Made by a program: the position numbers and the translations under genes | In this document: one piece after another, positions 44,605-54,725 of the stretch | Numbering within the stretch: position 1 is the first letter of the stretch | Layout: each line of letters opens with the position of its first letter | The notes under the pieces: generated by a model | The model's database searches: none | What the model saw: only the letters and a program-made list of their open reading frames with translations | What the model was told of the DNA's origin: nothing | Assembly: GCF_014905615.1 (NCBI RefSeq) | Contig: NZ_AQGU01000017.1 | Span: 62,001 to 126,000, forward strand | Length of the DNA: 64,000 bases | Reading direction: 5' to 3' | DNA from: Pseudoalteromonas aliena SW19 | GTDB lineage: Bacteria > Pseudomonadota > Gammaproteobacteria > Enterobacterales > Alteromonadaceae

Positions 44605-46548
44605 ATGGCCGGCTTTAAAAAACTTATTCTTATACAACTTATCTCTTGGCTATTATGCGTAGTTGCAGGAACTTACTTTATATCCGCTCAGTTTGATAGC
44701 GCAGTAAGCGACGCACAAATAAATGCGCAAAATACAATAACGAAATATATTGATAATTCTTCTTTTAATGACGAAGCCGCCCAAAATTTAAAAAACGCGC
44801 TTGCCGATGGTAAAACATTCTCACGCTTTACGTTAAGAGACTTCCAAGGGGCTGAAGTATTCACTATAAACTCCCCTGCTCGCCTCCCTGTGTTTGCTCA
44901 GTTTATAGAGTCTGTTTTTAATTCTGTACGACCACAGTTTGCAGTTAATACCGCAGCCGATATTAAAGTTGAATTTACAATTAATATTCAGCATCTTGGC
45001 GAACAACTGCAAACATCGTTTTTTATTGTGTTTTTTATGTCTGCTATTTTAGTCATTATTCCTGTTATTTTAATGAAATCTATTTTTTATCGTTTGAATA
45101 GAAATATCAGTATGACTATTGCCGATGTCATCGATATTTATATCAACCAAAACCAAGCAAGTAACGATTTAAAAATTGCATTAGACGGCTCTAAATTGCA
45201 AAAGCTAGGTAAAGATCTCGTGCCGAGCTTTAACCGTTTGTCCTACTTTTTAAAGTCAAAAAATGACGACATTCAAAATGCTGCATTAAGTATTAAACAA
45301 GAAGCGTATAAAGATGTAATTACGGCACTTGGCAACCGCAATATGTTTGTTGAGTATTACGAAAAAAATATTGAAAACGTAGAACAAAGTACATTCGGAT
45401 CACTCGCAATGATCCGCTGTAGCGAACTGCAAATTATAAATCAAACACGTGGCTACCAAAAAGGCGACGAATACGTCAAAGCTGTTGCAGATATAGTTAA
45501 ACACATAAGTGGCACTTATACAGGCAGCCAAGTGTTTCGATTAAATAGTTCTGATTTTGCTGTCGTACTGCCTCATGTGCCTTTGAAAGAAGCTGAGCGC
45601 TTTGGCGAAAACTTACAGTCTCGTTTTACGCAGTATCAACAAAACCAAGAACTAAGCTCAGTAGCTAACACGGGAATTGTGGGCTACGAAAAAGGCAAAC
45701 CGTTAGGCGAGCTGCTTTCGATTGTTGATAACGCCATGAGTATGGCGCAATCAAAACAAGTAAATGCATGGCACGTTCAACGCGAAACCGACTTAATTAA
45801 CAATGTAAGTGCAGGTTTTGGTAATCAAAACTGGCGTAAAGTAATTAACGAAGTTATTGAATCCAAGCGCGTTCATTTAGTTATGCAAAACATTATGCCT
45901 TTAGGTAAAAACAGTAAAGCCTATGCCGAAATTCAAGTTCGCTTTAAAACCGAAGAAAACCAAACGCTTCCTACCGCTTCGTTTTTAGCAATGGCCGAAA
46001 AGCTTGATATGGCCATAGATATAGATAAGTTAATTATTGATTCTTCACTTGAGAAAATAAAAACTCGCAACCTTTCTGAAAAAAACTTTGGGCTGAATGT
46101 AACCGCCTCAAGTGCGCATAATGATCAATTTGTCATTTGGTTAGAGCGACGCTTGCTAAAAGATACGCACATTGCGTCAAAACTTATTTTTGAAGTGAGT
46201 GAATTTGGTTTACAACAAAATATTAAAGCCAGTAAACGCTTTATTGATATGGTACATCGAGTTGGTGCTCGTATTACTGTTGAACGCTTTGGTGTTGGTT
46301 TAACCTCATTTAAATTTTTCCGTGATTTAAAGCCTGACTTTATTAAAATGGATGCAAGCTACACTCGTGGTTTAGAAGATGACAAAAACAATCAATACTT
46401 TATGCGACTTATGGTCGACTTAGCACACAGAATAGGTGTTAGCGTGTTTGCAGAAGGTGTTGAAAGTCAAGAAGAAAAGCATATTGTTGAGACTCTTCTT
46501 TTAGATGGTGTACAAGGCTATTACATAGAAAAACCTAAAGATATGTAA
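44605..46548 (+). CDS. Degenerate GGDEF-EAL membrane protein (LapD/CsrD-like)
   Basis: A 647-residue inner-membrane protein. Membrane helix 1 is at about 7-25, a periplasmic domain spans 26-137, membrane helix 2 is at about 138-160, then a HAMP-like linker. The GGDEF-like domain (about 235-395) has NSSDF at 314-318 instead of GGDEF. The EAL-like domain (about 405-647) has AEIQVRF at 441-447 instead of EALVR, but keeps FAEGVES and DGVQGYYIEKP. Both catalytic sites are lost, so it is a receptor or adaptor rather than an enzyme. LapD of Pseudomonas (648 residues, c-di-GMP receptor) and CsrD of E. coli (646 residues, promotes CsrB/CsrC decay) share this layout; sequence alone does not decide. It stands alone upstream of rsxA. 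Confidence 0.8.
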   Translation: MAGFKKLILIQLISWLLCVVAGTYFISAQFDSAVSDAQINAQNTITKYIDNSSFNDEAAQNLKNALADGKTFSRFTLRDFQGAEVFTINSPARLPVFAQFIESVFNSVRPQFAVNTAADIKVEFTINIQHLGEQLQTSFFIVFFMSAILVIIPVILMKSIFYRLNRNISMTIADVIDIYINQNQASNDLKIALDGSKLQKLGKDLVPSFNRLSYFLKSKNDDIQNAALSIKQEAYKDVITALGNRNMFVEYYEKNIENVEQSTFGSLAMIRCSELQIINQTRGYQKGDEYVKAVADIVKHISGTYTGSQVFRLNSSDFAVVLPHVPLKEAERFGENLQSRFTQYQQNQELSSVANTGIVGYEKGKPLGELLSIVDNAMSMAQSKQVNAWHVQRETDLINNVSAGFGNQNWRKVINEVIESKRVHLVMQNIMPLGKNSKAYAEIQVRFKTEENQTLPTASFLAMAEKLDMAIDIDKLIIDSSLEKIKTRNLSEKNFGLNVTASSAHNDQFVIWLERRLLKDTHIASKLIFEVSEFGLQQNIKASKRFIDMVHRVGARITVERFGVGLTSFKFFRDLKPDFIKMDASYTRGLEDDKNNQYFMRLMVDLAHRIGVSVFAEGVESQEEKHIVETLLLDGVQGYYIEKPKDM

Positions 46549-46801
46549 CGGCCACCTCCCAAACACTTATCCCCCTACTTTTTTAGTTTTAAAGTATATA
46601 TTAGTGTGATCGTTTTTTATAAATTTGTACTATTAAAGTCATAATTTTAAAGTAAAGATCACATACAAATCACAGTATTTTTACACCTTTGTTGTTACCC
46701 CTTAAATTAATATCGTTTATTTAAATGATAATCACTGCATATGTTGTTAATCACATCAGAAAAAAGGATAATACCTATGATTTTAATAGCGCGAGGCTCG
46801 T

Positions 46802-47383
46802 ATGACTGAATATGTCTTGTTATTGATTGGTACTGTTCTGGTTAATAACTTTGTATTAGTACAATTTTTAGGCTTATGTCCTTTTATGGGCGTATCAGGG
46901 AAACTTGATACGGCTATTGGTATGTCTTTGGCGACTACTTTTGTGCTTACGCTCGCCTCTGTTACCAGCTATTTAGTAAATCAGTATATTTTAATTCCAC
47001 TCGACATCGAGTTTTTGCGCACAATGAGCTTTATTTTAGTGATTGCCGTTGTGGTGCAATTTACCGAAATGGTGGTACGTAAAACGAGCCCAACTCTGTA
47101 TCGCTTATTAGGAATATTTTTACCGCTAATAACCACTAACTGTGCTGTATTAGGTGTCGCCTTATTAAATATCAAAGAAGATCACTCATTTTTACAATCG
47201 GCAGTGTATGGTTTTGGCGCTGCGGTTGGCTTTTCGTTGGTGCTGGTATTATTTGCAGCATTACGTGAGCGTTTAGCAGCAGCTGACGTACCCACCCCTT
47301 TTAAAGGCGCCTCTATTGCCATGATAACCGCAGGCTTAATGTCGATGGCGTTTATGGGCTTTACCGGATTAGTGAAATTTTAA
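46802..47383 (+). CDS. rsxA: Rnf/Rsx electron transport complex subunit A
   Basis: Integral membrane subunit (193 residues, six membrane segments) of the Rnf/Rsx ion-translocating NADH-ferredoxin oxidoreductase; in E. coli the complex keeps SoxR reduced. The N-terminus ([29 protein letters not shown]) and [17 protein letters not shown] are signature RnfA segments with the conserved cysteines C25 and C113. First gene of rsxABCDGE. A Fur-box-like ATGATAATCA lies at 46724-46733 (weak, about 12 of 19 positions). Confidence 0.95.
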   Translation: MTEYVLLLIGTVLVNNFVLVQFLGLCPFMGVSGKLDTAIGMSLATTFVLTLASVTSYLVNQYILIPLDIEFLRTMSFILVIAVVVQFTEMVVRKTSPTLYRLLGIFLPLITTNCAVLGVALLNIKEDHSFLQSAVYGFGAAVGFSLVLVLFAALRERLAAADVPTPFKGASIAMITAGLMSMAFMGFTGLVKF

Positions 47384-47384
47384 T

Positions 47385-47939
47385 ATGACCTTGTTTTATG
47401 CCTTAATTGCGCTTGGCTCACTAGCGCTGGTTTTTGGGTTGATTTTAGGATTTGCTGCGATAAGATTTCGCGTAGAGAGCAATCCCATTGTTGAGCAAAT
47501 AGACACCATTTTACCGCAAACCCAGTGCGGACAATGTGGCTACCCTGGTTGTCGTCCCTATGCAGAAGCAATTGCAAATGGTGATGAAATAAATAAATGC
47601 CCACCTGGCGGCGAAGCAACCATGAAAAAGCTTGCAGGCTTAATGGGTGTTGATGAAAAACCACTTGCCGGCGGCGAACAAGCAGAGCCAATAAAAACAG
47701 TAGCCTACATTCGCGAAGACGAATGTATTGGCTGTACTAAGTGTATTCAGGCTTGCCCTGTTGACGCTATTTTAGGCGCTACTCGCCAAATGCACACGGT
47801 ATTAATTGATGAATGTACCGGCTGCGATTTATGTGTTGAGCCCTGCCCTGTAGATTGCATTGATATGCTGCCTGTAGCCGAAACTAAACAAAACTGGAAA
47901 TGGCAGCTAGATGCTATTCCAGTTACACAAATAGATTAG
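47385..47939 (+). CDS. rsxB: Rnf/Rsx electron transport complex subunit B
   Basis: Iron-sulphur subunit of 184 residues: an N-terminal membrane anchor (about 4-26), a [13 protein letters not shown] 4Fe4S site and two ferredoxin clusters, [12 protein letters not shown] and [12 protein letters not shown]. It passes electrons between the soluble donor and the membrane part. It starts one base after the rsxA stop. Confidence 0.96.
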   Translation: MTLFYALIALGSLALVFGLILGFAAIRFRVESNPIVEQIDTILPQTQCGQCGYPGCRPYAEAIANGDEINKCPPGGEATMKKLAGLMGVDEKPLAGGEQAEPIKTVAYIREDECIGCTKCIQACPVDAILGATRQMHTVLIDECTGCDLCVEPCPVDCIDMLPVAETKQNWKWQLDAIPVTQID

Positions 47940-47947
47940 AGGTTTGA

Positions 47948-50389
47948 GTGGATAAGTTACTTGAACAAATAAAAAAAGGGGTTGTTTGGCCATTTTCTGG
48001 CGGCATACACCCACCACAACAAAAATCACTCTCTAATAGTGCGAGCATTACGCGCCTACCATTGCCCGATAAGCTCGTAGTGGCGCTAAAGCAACACATA
48101 GGCGCAAACGGTAAGTTACTTGTCGAAAAAGGCCAACATGTACTTAAAGGCCAAGCTTTAACGGCTCCTACTGCAAACTGGTCAGTACCTGTGCATGCAC
48201 CAAGTTCGGGTATTATTACTGACATAGCTCCACAGCCTTCGGCGCACCCTTCTGCATTACCAGAGCTAAGTGTTGTTATTGAACCAGATGGTAAAGATGA
48301 ATGGGTGGCACTTAACCCAATTAATAATCCAACAACGCTGAGTCACGACGAATTAGTAAATATAATTCATCAAGCAGGCATTAGCGGTATGGGCGGCGCA
48401 GGTTTTCCTACCTATATAAAAGCTGACACAAAGCAACCGATTGAGTTTTTGATTGTTAATGCGGTTGAGTGTGAACCCTATATTACAGCCGACGACACCT
48501 TAATGCGTGAGCATGCAATTGAGGTCATTCAAGGCCTGGAACTCATGCAACAGTTGCTAAACCCAACGCTATGTATTGTAGGCATTGAAGATAACAAACC
48601 CGAAGCTATCATAGCGATGAGTAAGGCGGCTGAGCATAACGAAAAAATAATTGTGCAAACGGTCCCGACTATTTACCCATCGGGCGGTGAAAAACAACTT
48701 ATTAAGTTACTCACTAATCGTGAAGTGCCAAGCGCCGGCATACCGGCTGACATTGGCGTACTTGTACACAACACAGGTACATTGTTTGCCGTGCAGCAAG
48801 CTGTGTACGAAGGTAAGCCACTCATTGAACGAGTAGTGACTGTTACGGGTAATACTATTCATAAACCAGGTAATGTGTGGGCTTTATTAGGCACTGAAAT
48901 AAAACACTTACTTGATTGCCAAGGTTTTTCACCTGTACCACAGCAACGCGTTGTTATGGGCGGCCCGATGATGGGCTTTACTCTGCCCACAGTCCGTATT
49001 GGCGTTGTAAAAACAACTAACTGCATACTAGCGCCTGATCATAAAGAACTTGCAGAGCCTGGCCCTGAAAAAGCCTGTATTCGCTGTAGTGCGTGTGCTG
49101 ATGCTTGCCCTGCCTCTTTATTACCGCAACAATTACAATGGTTTGCTAAATCAAAAGAATACGACAAACTCCAGGAACACAATTTATTTGATTGTATTGA
49201 ATGTGGTGCATGTGCCTATGTTTGCCCAAGTGAAATCCCACTTGTGCAATACTACCGTGTCGCCAAAATGGAAATAAAAGAACAACAGGCTGATAAAATT
49301 AAAGCCGATCGCGCAAAAGAGCGTTTTGATGCACGTAAAGAGCGCTTAGATCGCGAGCAAGAAGAAAGGCAAAACCGTCATAAACGCAAGCCTGCGGCTA
49401 AATCAGCTGACGAGAAACAAAAAGTGGCTGATGCGCTAGCCCGCGTTAAAAGTAAATCAGATAATGGCGATGAAAAATCGGCTGTTGCTGCCGCTATCGC
49501 CCGTGCTAAAGCTAAAAAACTCGGCGATCAATCAGCTGAGTTAGAGCCTGATAATAGTGAAGTCGCAAAAGAACGCGCACTTCGTAAAGAACAAGCGCGA
49601 AAATATAAAGATCAAAAATCTCAAACAGATGAATCAGCCGTGAGTGAAACGCCACAAAGCGATGCACCAGTTGATGACAAAAAAGCCGCCGTTGCCGCTG
49701 CTATTGCCCGCGCTAAAGCTAAAAAAGCAGCGCAAGCAAATGAAGCTACTGAGCCTGCTGAGAGTGAAGTGCCGCAAACTGATACGCCAGTTGATGATAA
49801 AAAAGCTGCGGTAGCCGCTGCTATTGCTCGCGCCAAAGCCAAAAAGGCGGCCAAAGCATTAGAAGACGCAGAGCCAACCGTGAGTGAAGCACCACAAACT
49901 GATGCGCCAGTTGATGACAAAAAAGCAGCCGTTGCCGCTGCGATTGCACGCGCCAAAGCCAAAAAGGCGGCCAAAGCATTAGAAGACGCCGAACCAGTCG
50001 TTAGTGAAACGCCACAAAGCGAAGCGCCAGTTGATGACAAAAAAGCAGCCGTTGCCGCTGCTATTGCACGCGCCAAAGCGAAAAAAGCAGCTAAAGCATT
50101 AGAAAATGCAGAGCCTGCCATTAGTGAAGCGCCGCAAACCGACGCACCAGTTGATGACAAAAAAGCAGCCGTTGCCGCTGCGATTGCCCGTGCCAAAGCC
50201 AAAAAGGCGGCTAAAGCACTTCAAGACGCAGAAACACCAAGCGCACCCGATAATACTGACAATTCATCTAGCTCTATTGACGCTAACGTACCTAAATCAA
50301 GCGACGATAAGAAAAAAGCAGCTGTTGCTGCCGCTATTGCCCGAGCAAAAGCCAAAAAGTTACAAAAAGAAGGAAATGATCAGTCATGA
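47948..50389 (+). CDS. rsxC: Rnf/Rsx electron transport complex subunit C, with long C-terminal repeats
   Basis: An 813-residue NADH/FMN-binding subunit. The NAD- and FMN-binding core is about 1-360 (GMGGAGFPTYIK, GGEKQLIKLLTNREVPSAGIPAD). Two 4Fe4S clusters follow, CIRCSACADACP (about 375-386) and CIECGACAYVCP (about 414-425). The last ~320 residues are a charged helical tail with about seven copies of AAVAAAIARAKAKK separated by acidic linkers ending in APVDDKK; the unit is about 40 residues (120 bp). Such tails occur in gammaproteobacterial RsxC. The start is GTG at 47948. The stop overlaps rsxD by four bases (ATGA). Confidence 0.94.
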   Translation: MDKLLEQIKKGVVWPFSGGIHPPQQKSLSNSASITRLPLPDKLVVALKQHIGANGKLLVEKGQHVLKGQALTAPTANWSVPVHAPSSGIITDIAPQPSAHPSALPELSVVIEPDGKDEWVALNPINNPTTLSHDELVNIIHQAGISGMGGAGFPTYIKADTKQPIEFLIVNAVECEPYITADDTLMREHAIEVIQGLELMQQLLNPTLCIVGIEDNKPEAIIAMSKAAEHNEKIIVQTVPTIYPSGGEKQLIKLLTNREVPSAGIPADIGVLVHNTGTLFAVQQAVYEGKPLIERVVTVTGNTIHKPGNVWALLGTEIKHLLDCQGFSPVPQQRVVMGGPMMGFTLPTVRIGVVKTTNCILAPDHKELAEPGPEKACIRCSACADACPASLLPQQLQWFAKSKEYDKLQEHNLFDCIECGACAYVCPSEIPLVQYYRVAKMEIKEQQADKIKADRAKERFDARKERLDREQEERQNRHKRKPAAKSADEKQKVADALARVKSKSDNGDEKSAVAAAIARAKAKKLGDQSAELEPDNSEVAKERALRKEQARKYKDQKSQTDESAVSETPQSDAPVDDKKAAVAAAIARAKAKKAAQANEATEPAESEVPQTDTPVDDKKAAVAAAIARAKAKKAAKALEDAEPTVSEAPQTDAPVDDKKAAVAAAIARAKAKKAAKALEDAEPVVSETPQSEAPVDDKKAAVAAAIARAKAKKAAKALENAEPAISEAPQTDAPVDDKKAAVAAAIARAKAKKAAKALQDAETPSAPDNTDNSSSSIDANVPKSSDDKKKAAVAAAIARAKAKKLQKEGNDQS

Positions 50390-51444
50390 AATTAACCATG
50401 GCCAGTTCGCCGCATAATCACAGTCATAAATCGTTAACGCGATTAATGCTCACCGTTATAGCTGCGTGTATTCCTGGACTCATTGCTCAAGTTGTATTTT
50501 TTGGCACTGGCGTGCTCATTCAGTTAGTACTGGCATTAACTGCAGTAACGGTTTTTGAAGCGGCCATAATGTTTTTGCGTAAGCGCCCTATTTGGCCTGC
50601 ATTAAGTGATGGCAGTGCGTGGCTAACCGCTGTGTTATTAGCGTTAAGCATTCCGCCTTTAGCCCCGTGGTGGATAATTATTATTGGTTGCTTATTTTCT
50701 ATTGTTATCGTTAAACAATTATATGGCGGCTTAGGGTTTAACTTATTTAACCCTGCAATGGCAGCCTATGTACTGTTATTAGTCTCATTTCCGGTGCAAA
50801 TGACCTCATGGTTACCAGTGACTGATTTATTAAATAACCCGATTGGATTTACTGAACAACTGCGCATAATATTTACCGACTTCACCTCTCTTGGTTACAG
50901 CTTAGACCAAGTCCGTGCAGGTATTGATGGCATCACGATGGCAACACCTCTTGATACTATTAAAACCGATATTGGCCACGGCTTAACGGTGACCGAAAGC
51001 ATGCAAAAATCATTATTTAATGAATGGGCAGGCCTTGGCTGGGTGTGGGTTAATTTAGGCTTTTTAGCCGGTGGTTTATACCTACTTAAAGAAAAAGTCA
51101 TTAACTGGCATATCCCAGTGAGCTTTATTGCAAGCTTAGCTATGTGCAGCGCCATTGGTTATATTGCAGCGCCAGGAACTGAGCCTGGTACAATATTTCA
51201 CTTATTAAGTGGTGCCACTATGATGGGGGCATTCTTTATTGCGACCGATCCTGTCTCAGCCGCAACAACTAATAAAGGTCGTTTAATTTACGGTGCTTTA
51301 ATTGGTCTACTTGTGTATTTAATTCGTACTTTTGGTGGTTTTCCGGATGCCGTTGCGTTTGCAGTGCTGTTATTAAACATTGCAGTGCCATTGATTGACT
51401 ACTACACGCAACCACGTACTTATGGGCATGGAGCAGTAAAATGA
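50386..51444 (+). CDS. rsxD: Rnf/Rsx electron transport complex subunit D
   Basis: A 352-residue membrane subunit with about nine or ten membrane helices. It carries a covalently bound FMN at the threonine of SGATMMGAFF (about residue 267). MASSPHNHS at the start and GGLGFNLFNPAMAAYV are family signatures. It overlaps both neighbours by four bases. Confidence 0.95.
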   Translation: MKLTMASSPHNHSHKSLTRLMLTVIAACIPGLIAQVVFFGTGVLIQLVLALTAVTVFEAAIMFLRKRPIWPALSDGSAWLTAVLLALSIPPLAPWWIIIIGCLFSIVIVKQLYGGLGFNLFNPAMAAYVLLLVSFPVQMTSWLPVTDLLNNPIGFTEQLRIIFTDFTSLGYSLDQVRAGIDGITMATPLDTIKTDIGHGLTVTESMQKSLFNEWAGLGWVWVNLGFLAGGLYLLKEKVINWHIPVSFIASLAMCSAIGYIAAPGTEPGTIFHLLSGATMMGAFFIATDPVSAATTNKGRLIYGALIGLLVYLIRTFGGFPDAVAFAVLLLNIAVPLIDYYTQPRTYGHGAVK

Positions 51445-52082
51445 TTATTTCATCTATGGCTAAAAATGGCGCTATTTTAACCGCATTTGCCCTTGTAACC
51501 ACGGGGCTCGTTGCGTCAATTAATGCATTAACAGCCGATAAAATTGCCGAACAAGAGCAATTACATCTGACGTCTCAATTGCAAGAAGTGCTTGACCCGA
51601 GTACTTACGATAACGCGCTTTCAACCGATTGCGTTATTATTTCAGATGAACGGTTAGGCCCTTATGCTAATCAAATAATTTATCGCGCCCGCAAAAATAA
51701 CAAACCCGTTGCCCTTGTTGTAAGGCATGTCACGCCAAGTGGTTACAGTGGTGACATTAACTTGCTAACGGCCGTTTTAAGTGATGGTACTATTGCAGGC
51801 GTGCGCACCACTAAACACGAAGAAACCCCTGGTTTAGGTGATAAGGTAGAAGTTAAAAAATCCTCTTGGATCACCACCTTTAAAAGTTTAACAGTGCAAA
51901 GCGAAAACGATGCTCGCTGGGCTGTTAAAAAAGACGGGGGACAATTTGATCAGTTCACAGGAGCCACCATTACGCCTCGTGCAGTGGTTGGCTCAGTAAA
52001 AAACGCAGTACTGTTCGCACAGAGTGAATTTGATGCTATTTTTGCGGCACCTAACGCCACATGTGCAGAGGTAACTAAATGA
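51441..52082 (+). CDS. rsxG: Rnf/Rsx electron transport complex subunit G
   Basis: A 213-residue subunit with an N-terminal membrane anchor (about 8-28) and a periplasmic FMN-binding domain. The flavin is attached to the last threonine of TGAT (T176), within [14 protein letters not shown]. It overlaps rsxD and rsxE by four bases each. Confidence 0.95.
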   Translation: MIISSMAKNGAILTAFALVTTGLVASINALTADKIAEQEQLHLTSQLQEVLDPSTYDNALSTDCVIISDERLGPYANQIIYRARKNNKPVALVVRHVTPSGYSGDINLLTAVLSDGTIAGVRTTKHEETPGLGDKVEVKKSSWITTFKSLTVQSENDARWAVKKDGGQFDQFTGATITPRAVVGSVKNAVLFAQSEFDAIFAAPNATCAEVTK

Positions 52083-52777
52083 GCGAATTAAAAACATTAT
52101 ATAAAGAAGGTGTATGGGTAAACAACCCTGCCCTAGTGCAGCTGTTAGGCCTGTGCCCGCTGCTAGCTGTTACTTCTACAATCACTAACGCATTGGGCCT
52201 AGGGCTTGCAACACTGCTTGTTTTAGTCGGCTCTAACGTAAGCGTATCAATCGTAAGAAACTGGGTACCAAAAGATATTCGTATTCCGGTGTTTGTCATG
52301 ATCATCGCAGGCTTTGTAACCATAGTGCAGTTACTCATGAACGCCTATACATTTGGGCTTTACCAATCATTAGGGATTTTCATTCCGTTGATTGTTACTA
52401 ACTGCGCCATTATTGGCCGTGCTGAAGCCTACGCATCTAAAAACCCAATTCACCTATCAGCCTTTGATGGCTTAATGATGGGCTTGGGCTTTATGATTGT
52501 GCTGGTCGTTTTAGGTGCTATGCGTGAACTAATTGGCCAAGGTACGTTATTCGACAGCGCCGATTTATTACTAGGCCCGTGGGCACAAAGCTTACGCATT
52601 GAAGTATTTAGCTTTGATAACCAATTTTTACTCGCCATTTTGCCACCCGGCGCATTTTTAGGCCTAGGGCTGCTTATTGCGGCTAAAAACGTAATAGACG
52701 CACAAATAAAATCAAAACAAATCGCACCGCCAGAGGCTGAAAAAGGCCCTCGTGCACGTGTTACTAGTTTAACTTAA
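52079..52777 (+). CDS. rsxE: Rnf/Rsx electron transport complex subunit E
   Basis: A 232-residue membrane subunit homologous to RsxA, with six membrane helices. [19 protein letters not shown] and [25 protein letters not shown] carry the conserved cysteines. Last gene of the operon; nth follows after a hairpin. Confidence 0.95.
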   Translation: MSELKTLYKEGVWVNNPALVQLLGLCPLLAVTSTITNALGLGLATLLVLVGSNVSVSIVRNWVPKDIRIPVFVMIIAGFVTIVQLLMNAYTFGLYQSLGIFIPLIVTNCAIIGRAEAYASKNPIHLSAFDGLMMGLGFMIVLVVLGAMRELIGQGTLFDSADLLLGPWAQSLRIEVFSFDNQFLLAILPPGAFLGLGLLIAAKNVIDAQIKSKQIAPPEAEKGPRARVTSLT

Positions 52778-52785
52778 GGGGAAAG

Positions 52786-52816
52786 CGCATTAACTTAGCA
52801 AAAGCTAATGCGTTTT
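52786..52816 (+). terminator. Hairpin between rsxE and nth
   Basis: Stem CGCATTA / TAATGCG enclosing a smaller AGC / GCT stem, followed by TTTT. It probably reduces read-through from rsx into nth, and it ends only seven bases before the nth start codon. Confidence 0.6.
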
Positions 52817-52823
52817 AAGTTGC

Positions 52824-53456
52824 ATGAATAAAGAAAAACGTCACCAAATACTGTCTCGCTTACGCGATAACAACCCACACCCAGAAACCGAGCTTGAATA
52901 TTCAAGCCCGTTCGAATTACTGGTAGCCGTAACACTTTCAGCACAAGCAACCGATGTCGGTGTTAATAAAGCAACCCGAAAACTATTTCCTGTTGCCAAT
53001 ACACCACAAGCCATTTTAGATATAGGCCACGACACACTGCGTGATTATATAAAAACAATCGGTTTATTTAATTCAAAAGCGGCCAACGTGTATAAAATGT
53101 GCCAAATATTGGTAGATGAACATAACAGCATCGTGCCAGAAAATCGTGAAGCCCTAGAAGCCCTTCCAGGCGTTGGCCGTAAAACAGCTAATGTTGTACT
53201 CAATACCGCCTTTGGCTGGCCTGTAATAGCCGTGGATACACATATATTTCGTGTTTCTAATCGTACCAAGCTTGCTATGGGTAAAGATGTTGTCGCCGTA
53301 GAACAAAAGCTTGAAAAAGTAGTGCCTGCTGAATTTAAAGTAGACGTGCATCATTGGCTAATATTACATGGGCGTTATACCTGCGTAGCACGTAAACCAA
53401 AATGCGGCAGCTGTATTATTGAAGACTTATGTGAGTTCAAAGATAAGACTGAGTAG
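52824..53456 (+). CDS. nth: Endonuclease III
   Basis: A bifunctional DNA glycosylase/AP lyase that removes oxidised pyrimidines, 210 residues. The helix-hairpin-helix LPGVGRKTANVV contains the catalytic lysine K120, and the aspartate D138 is in VDTHIFRVSNR. The 4Fe4S cysteines are C187, C194, C197 and C203, all at the E. coli positions. rsx-nth linkage is conserved in gammaproteobacteria. A broken second copy of the 3' part lies about 1.1 kb downstream. Confidence 0.96.
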   Translation: MNKEKRHQILSRLRDNNPHPETELEYSSPFELLVAVTLSAQATDVGVNKATRKLFPVANTPQAILDIGHDTLRDYIKTIGLFNSKAANVYKMCQILVDEHNSIVPENREALEALPGVGRKTANVVLNTAFGWPVIAVDTHIFRVSNRTKLAMGKDVVAVEQKLEKVVPAEFKVDVHHWLILHGRYTCVARKPKCGSCIIEDLCEFKDKTE

Positions 53457-53577
53457 GTTTGAGTCAAGATCAAAGTTATACATGTTATACTCTGATCTGT
53501 TTTAGCATTGAAATATCGGTCCATTGAGCAAATAAATCTTTTAAGCGCAATATTGTTAACTATAAAACTAAGGTTAG

Positions 53578-54210
53578 TTAGAGTTTTCCCCTTTTATCAT
53601 CATATTTAAACGCTTTGTATTCCGATCCGCTCTTTAATCCACAAGAATGAGTATGTGTATTCTTAAAAGTAATTGGAATAGTTTGACCACAAGGAAGGAC
53701 ATTATAATTGGGTGGTAAATTTGGTCCACACTTTTGAACATCAAAGTGCAAGTGAGGGCCCCCACTTTGTCCGGTATTACCACTTAACCCTATAATATCT
53801 CCCGCTTTTACTTTATCTCCTTTTGATACAAAGGAGCCATTTTCTGTAAGGTGGAAATATCTTGCTACTGAGCCATCATCATGTTGAATAAAGATATAAT
53901 TTTCTTCCAAATCTTTATTATTTCCATCTTCAAAAACCTCTCGAACACTTACGACTTCACCCTCTCTAGATGCAACTATTTTAGTACCAATAGGCATTAC
54001 AAAATCTATTGCAAAAGTACCTACCCCATTATTCGAGGCGCGATAATGCTCTGTAGCAGCATAAACACTTCTTGTGGTGCCCACTTCGTAAGGTAACAAA
54101 TAGACTGAATTTTCTAGATCTGGAAATACAGTGCAATCGACCACCGGCTTTGAGCAAGCAGCTAAAGAAATAGGGATTAATAACGAGCTTACAACAAATT
54201 TTTTCATCAA
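53578..54210 (-). CDS. M23 family metallopeptidase lipoprotein
   Basis: A 210-residue predicted lipoprotein (lipobox LAAC, C19) with an M23/LytM domain at about 60-165: FAIDFVMPIGTKIVASREGEVV, FIQHDDGSVARYFHLTE and the zinc-binding GPHLHFDV. The usual first histidine (HxxxD) is not directly before AIDF; a histidine farther upstream (ATEHYRAS) may replace it, as in some relatives. The C-terminus adds extra cysteines. Likely a peptidoglycan endopeptidase or an activator of one. It lies between nth and the broken nth copy, in the opposite direction, in AT-rich DNA, and looks inserted. Confidence 0.8.
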   Translation of the reverse strand: MMKKFVVSSLLIPISLAACSKPVVDCTVFPDLENSVYLLPYEVGTTRSVYAATEHYRASNNGVGTFAIDFVMPIGTKIVASREGEVVSVREVFEDGNNKDLEENYIFIQHDDGSVARYFHLTENGSFVSKGDKVKAGDIIGLSGNTGQSGGPHLHFDVQKCGPNLPPNYNVLPCGQTIPITFKNTHTHSCGLKSGSEYKAFKYDDKRGKL

Positions 54211-54340
54211 TACTTTCCTCTATAAACTGTATTAGTCGCTTAAAGTACCACAAAGGTTTAAAGGTGTTGAAAATTAAACTACCAATCTGAGAAAAAGCAG
54301 ATACCAAATAAAATAAGCTTTCAATCTACTTTAATTATAT

Positions 54341-54585
54341 TTTGGCTAGCCTACCATCGCGGTAGATACGCATATTGACCGCGTATCTAACCGTACCAAA
54401 TTTGCGATGGGCAAAAACGTAGTCGAGGTTGAGAAAAAACTTTTAAAGGTTGTACCAGCTGAATCTAAAGTCGATGTACATCACTGGCTGATTCTACACG
54501 GGCGTTATACTTGTACAGCCCGCAAACCAAAATGCGGCAGCTGTATTATGAAGACTTGTGTGAATTTAAAGATAAGACTGAATAA
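54341..54585 (+). pseudogene. 3' fragment of a second nth gene
   Basis: Collinear with the last third of nth from TTTGGCTAGCCT (matching TTTGGCTGGCCT before the catalytic aspartate) to a stop codon. It keeps VDTH, the HHWLILHGRYTC block and KPKCGSCI. About a fifth of bases differ from nth, mostly at third positions, so it diverged under selection before being broken. One base is missing in ATTAT-GAAGAC compared with ATTATTGAAGAC, shifting the frame before the last cysteine. The first two thirds of the gene are absent. Confidence 0.85.
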
Positions 54586-54725
54586 CCTTAATTTCGTTTA
54601 GAGCGATAAACAGACTTTGAAGGTGATAACCTGATGGTCTGCTCCCAGCTCATAGCTACCGTTCACATTCGATTTTAAGGTTAACTAAGAGCCTAGAGAA
54701 GGCACAAGGAAACTCCCTTTAATAA

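Noticed and set aside
46720-46740. Fur box upstream of rsxA
   Set aside because: Only about 12 of 19 positions match; too weak to list as a feature.
49621-50202. Antisense frame opposite the rsxC tail (FLALARAIAAATAAFLSSTG repeats)
   Set aside because: It is the shadow of the Ala/Lys repeats of RsxC.
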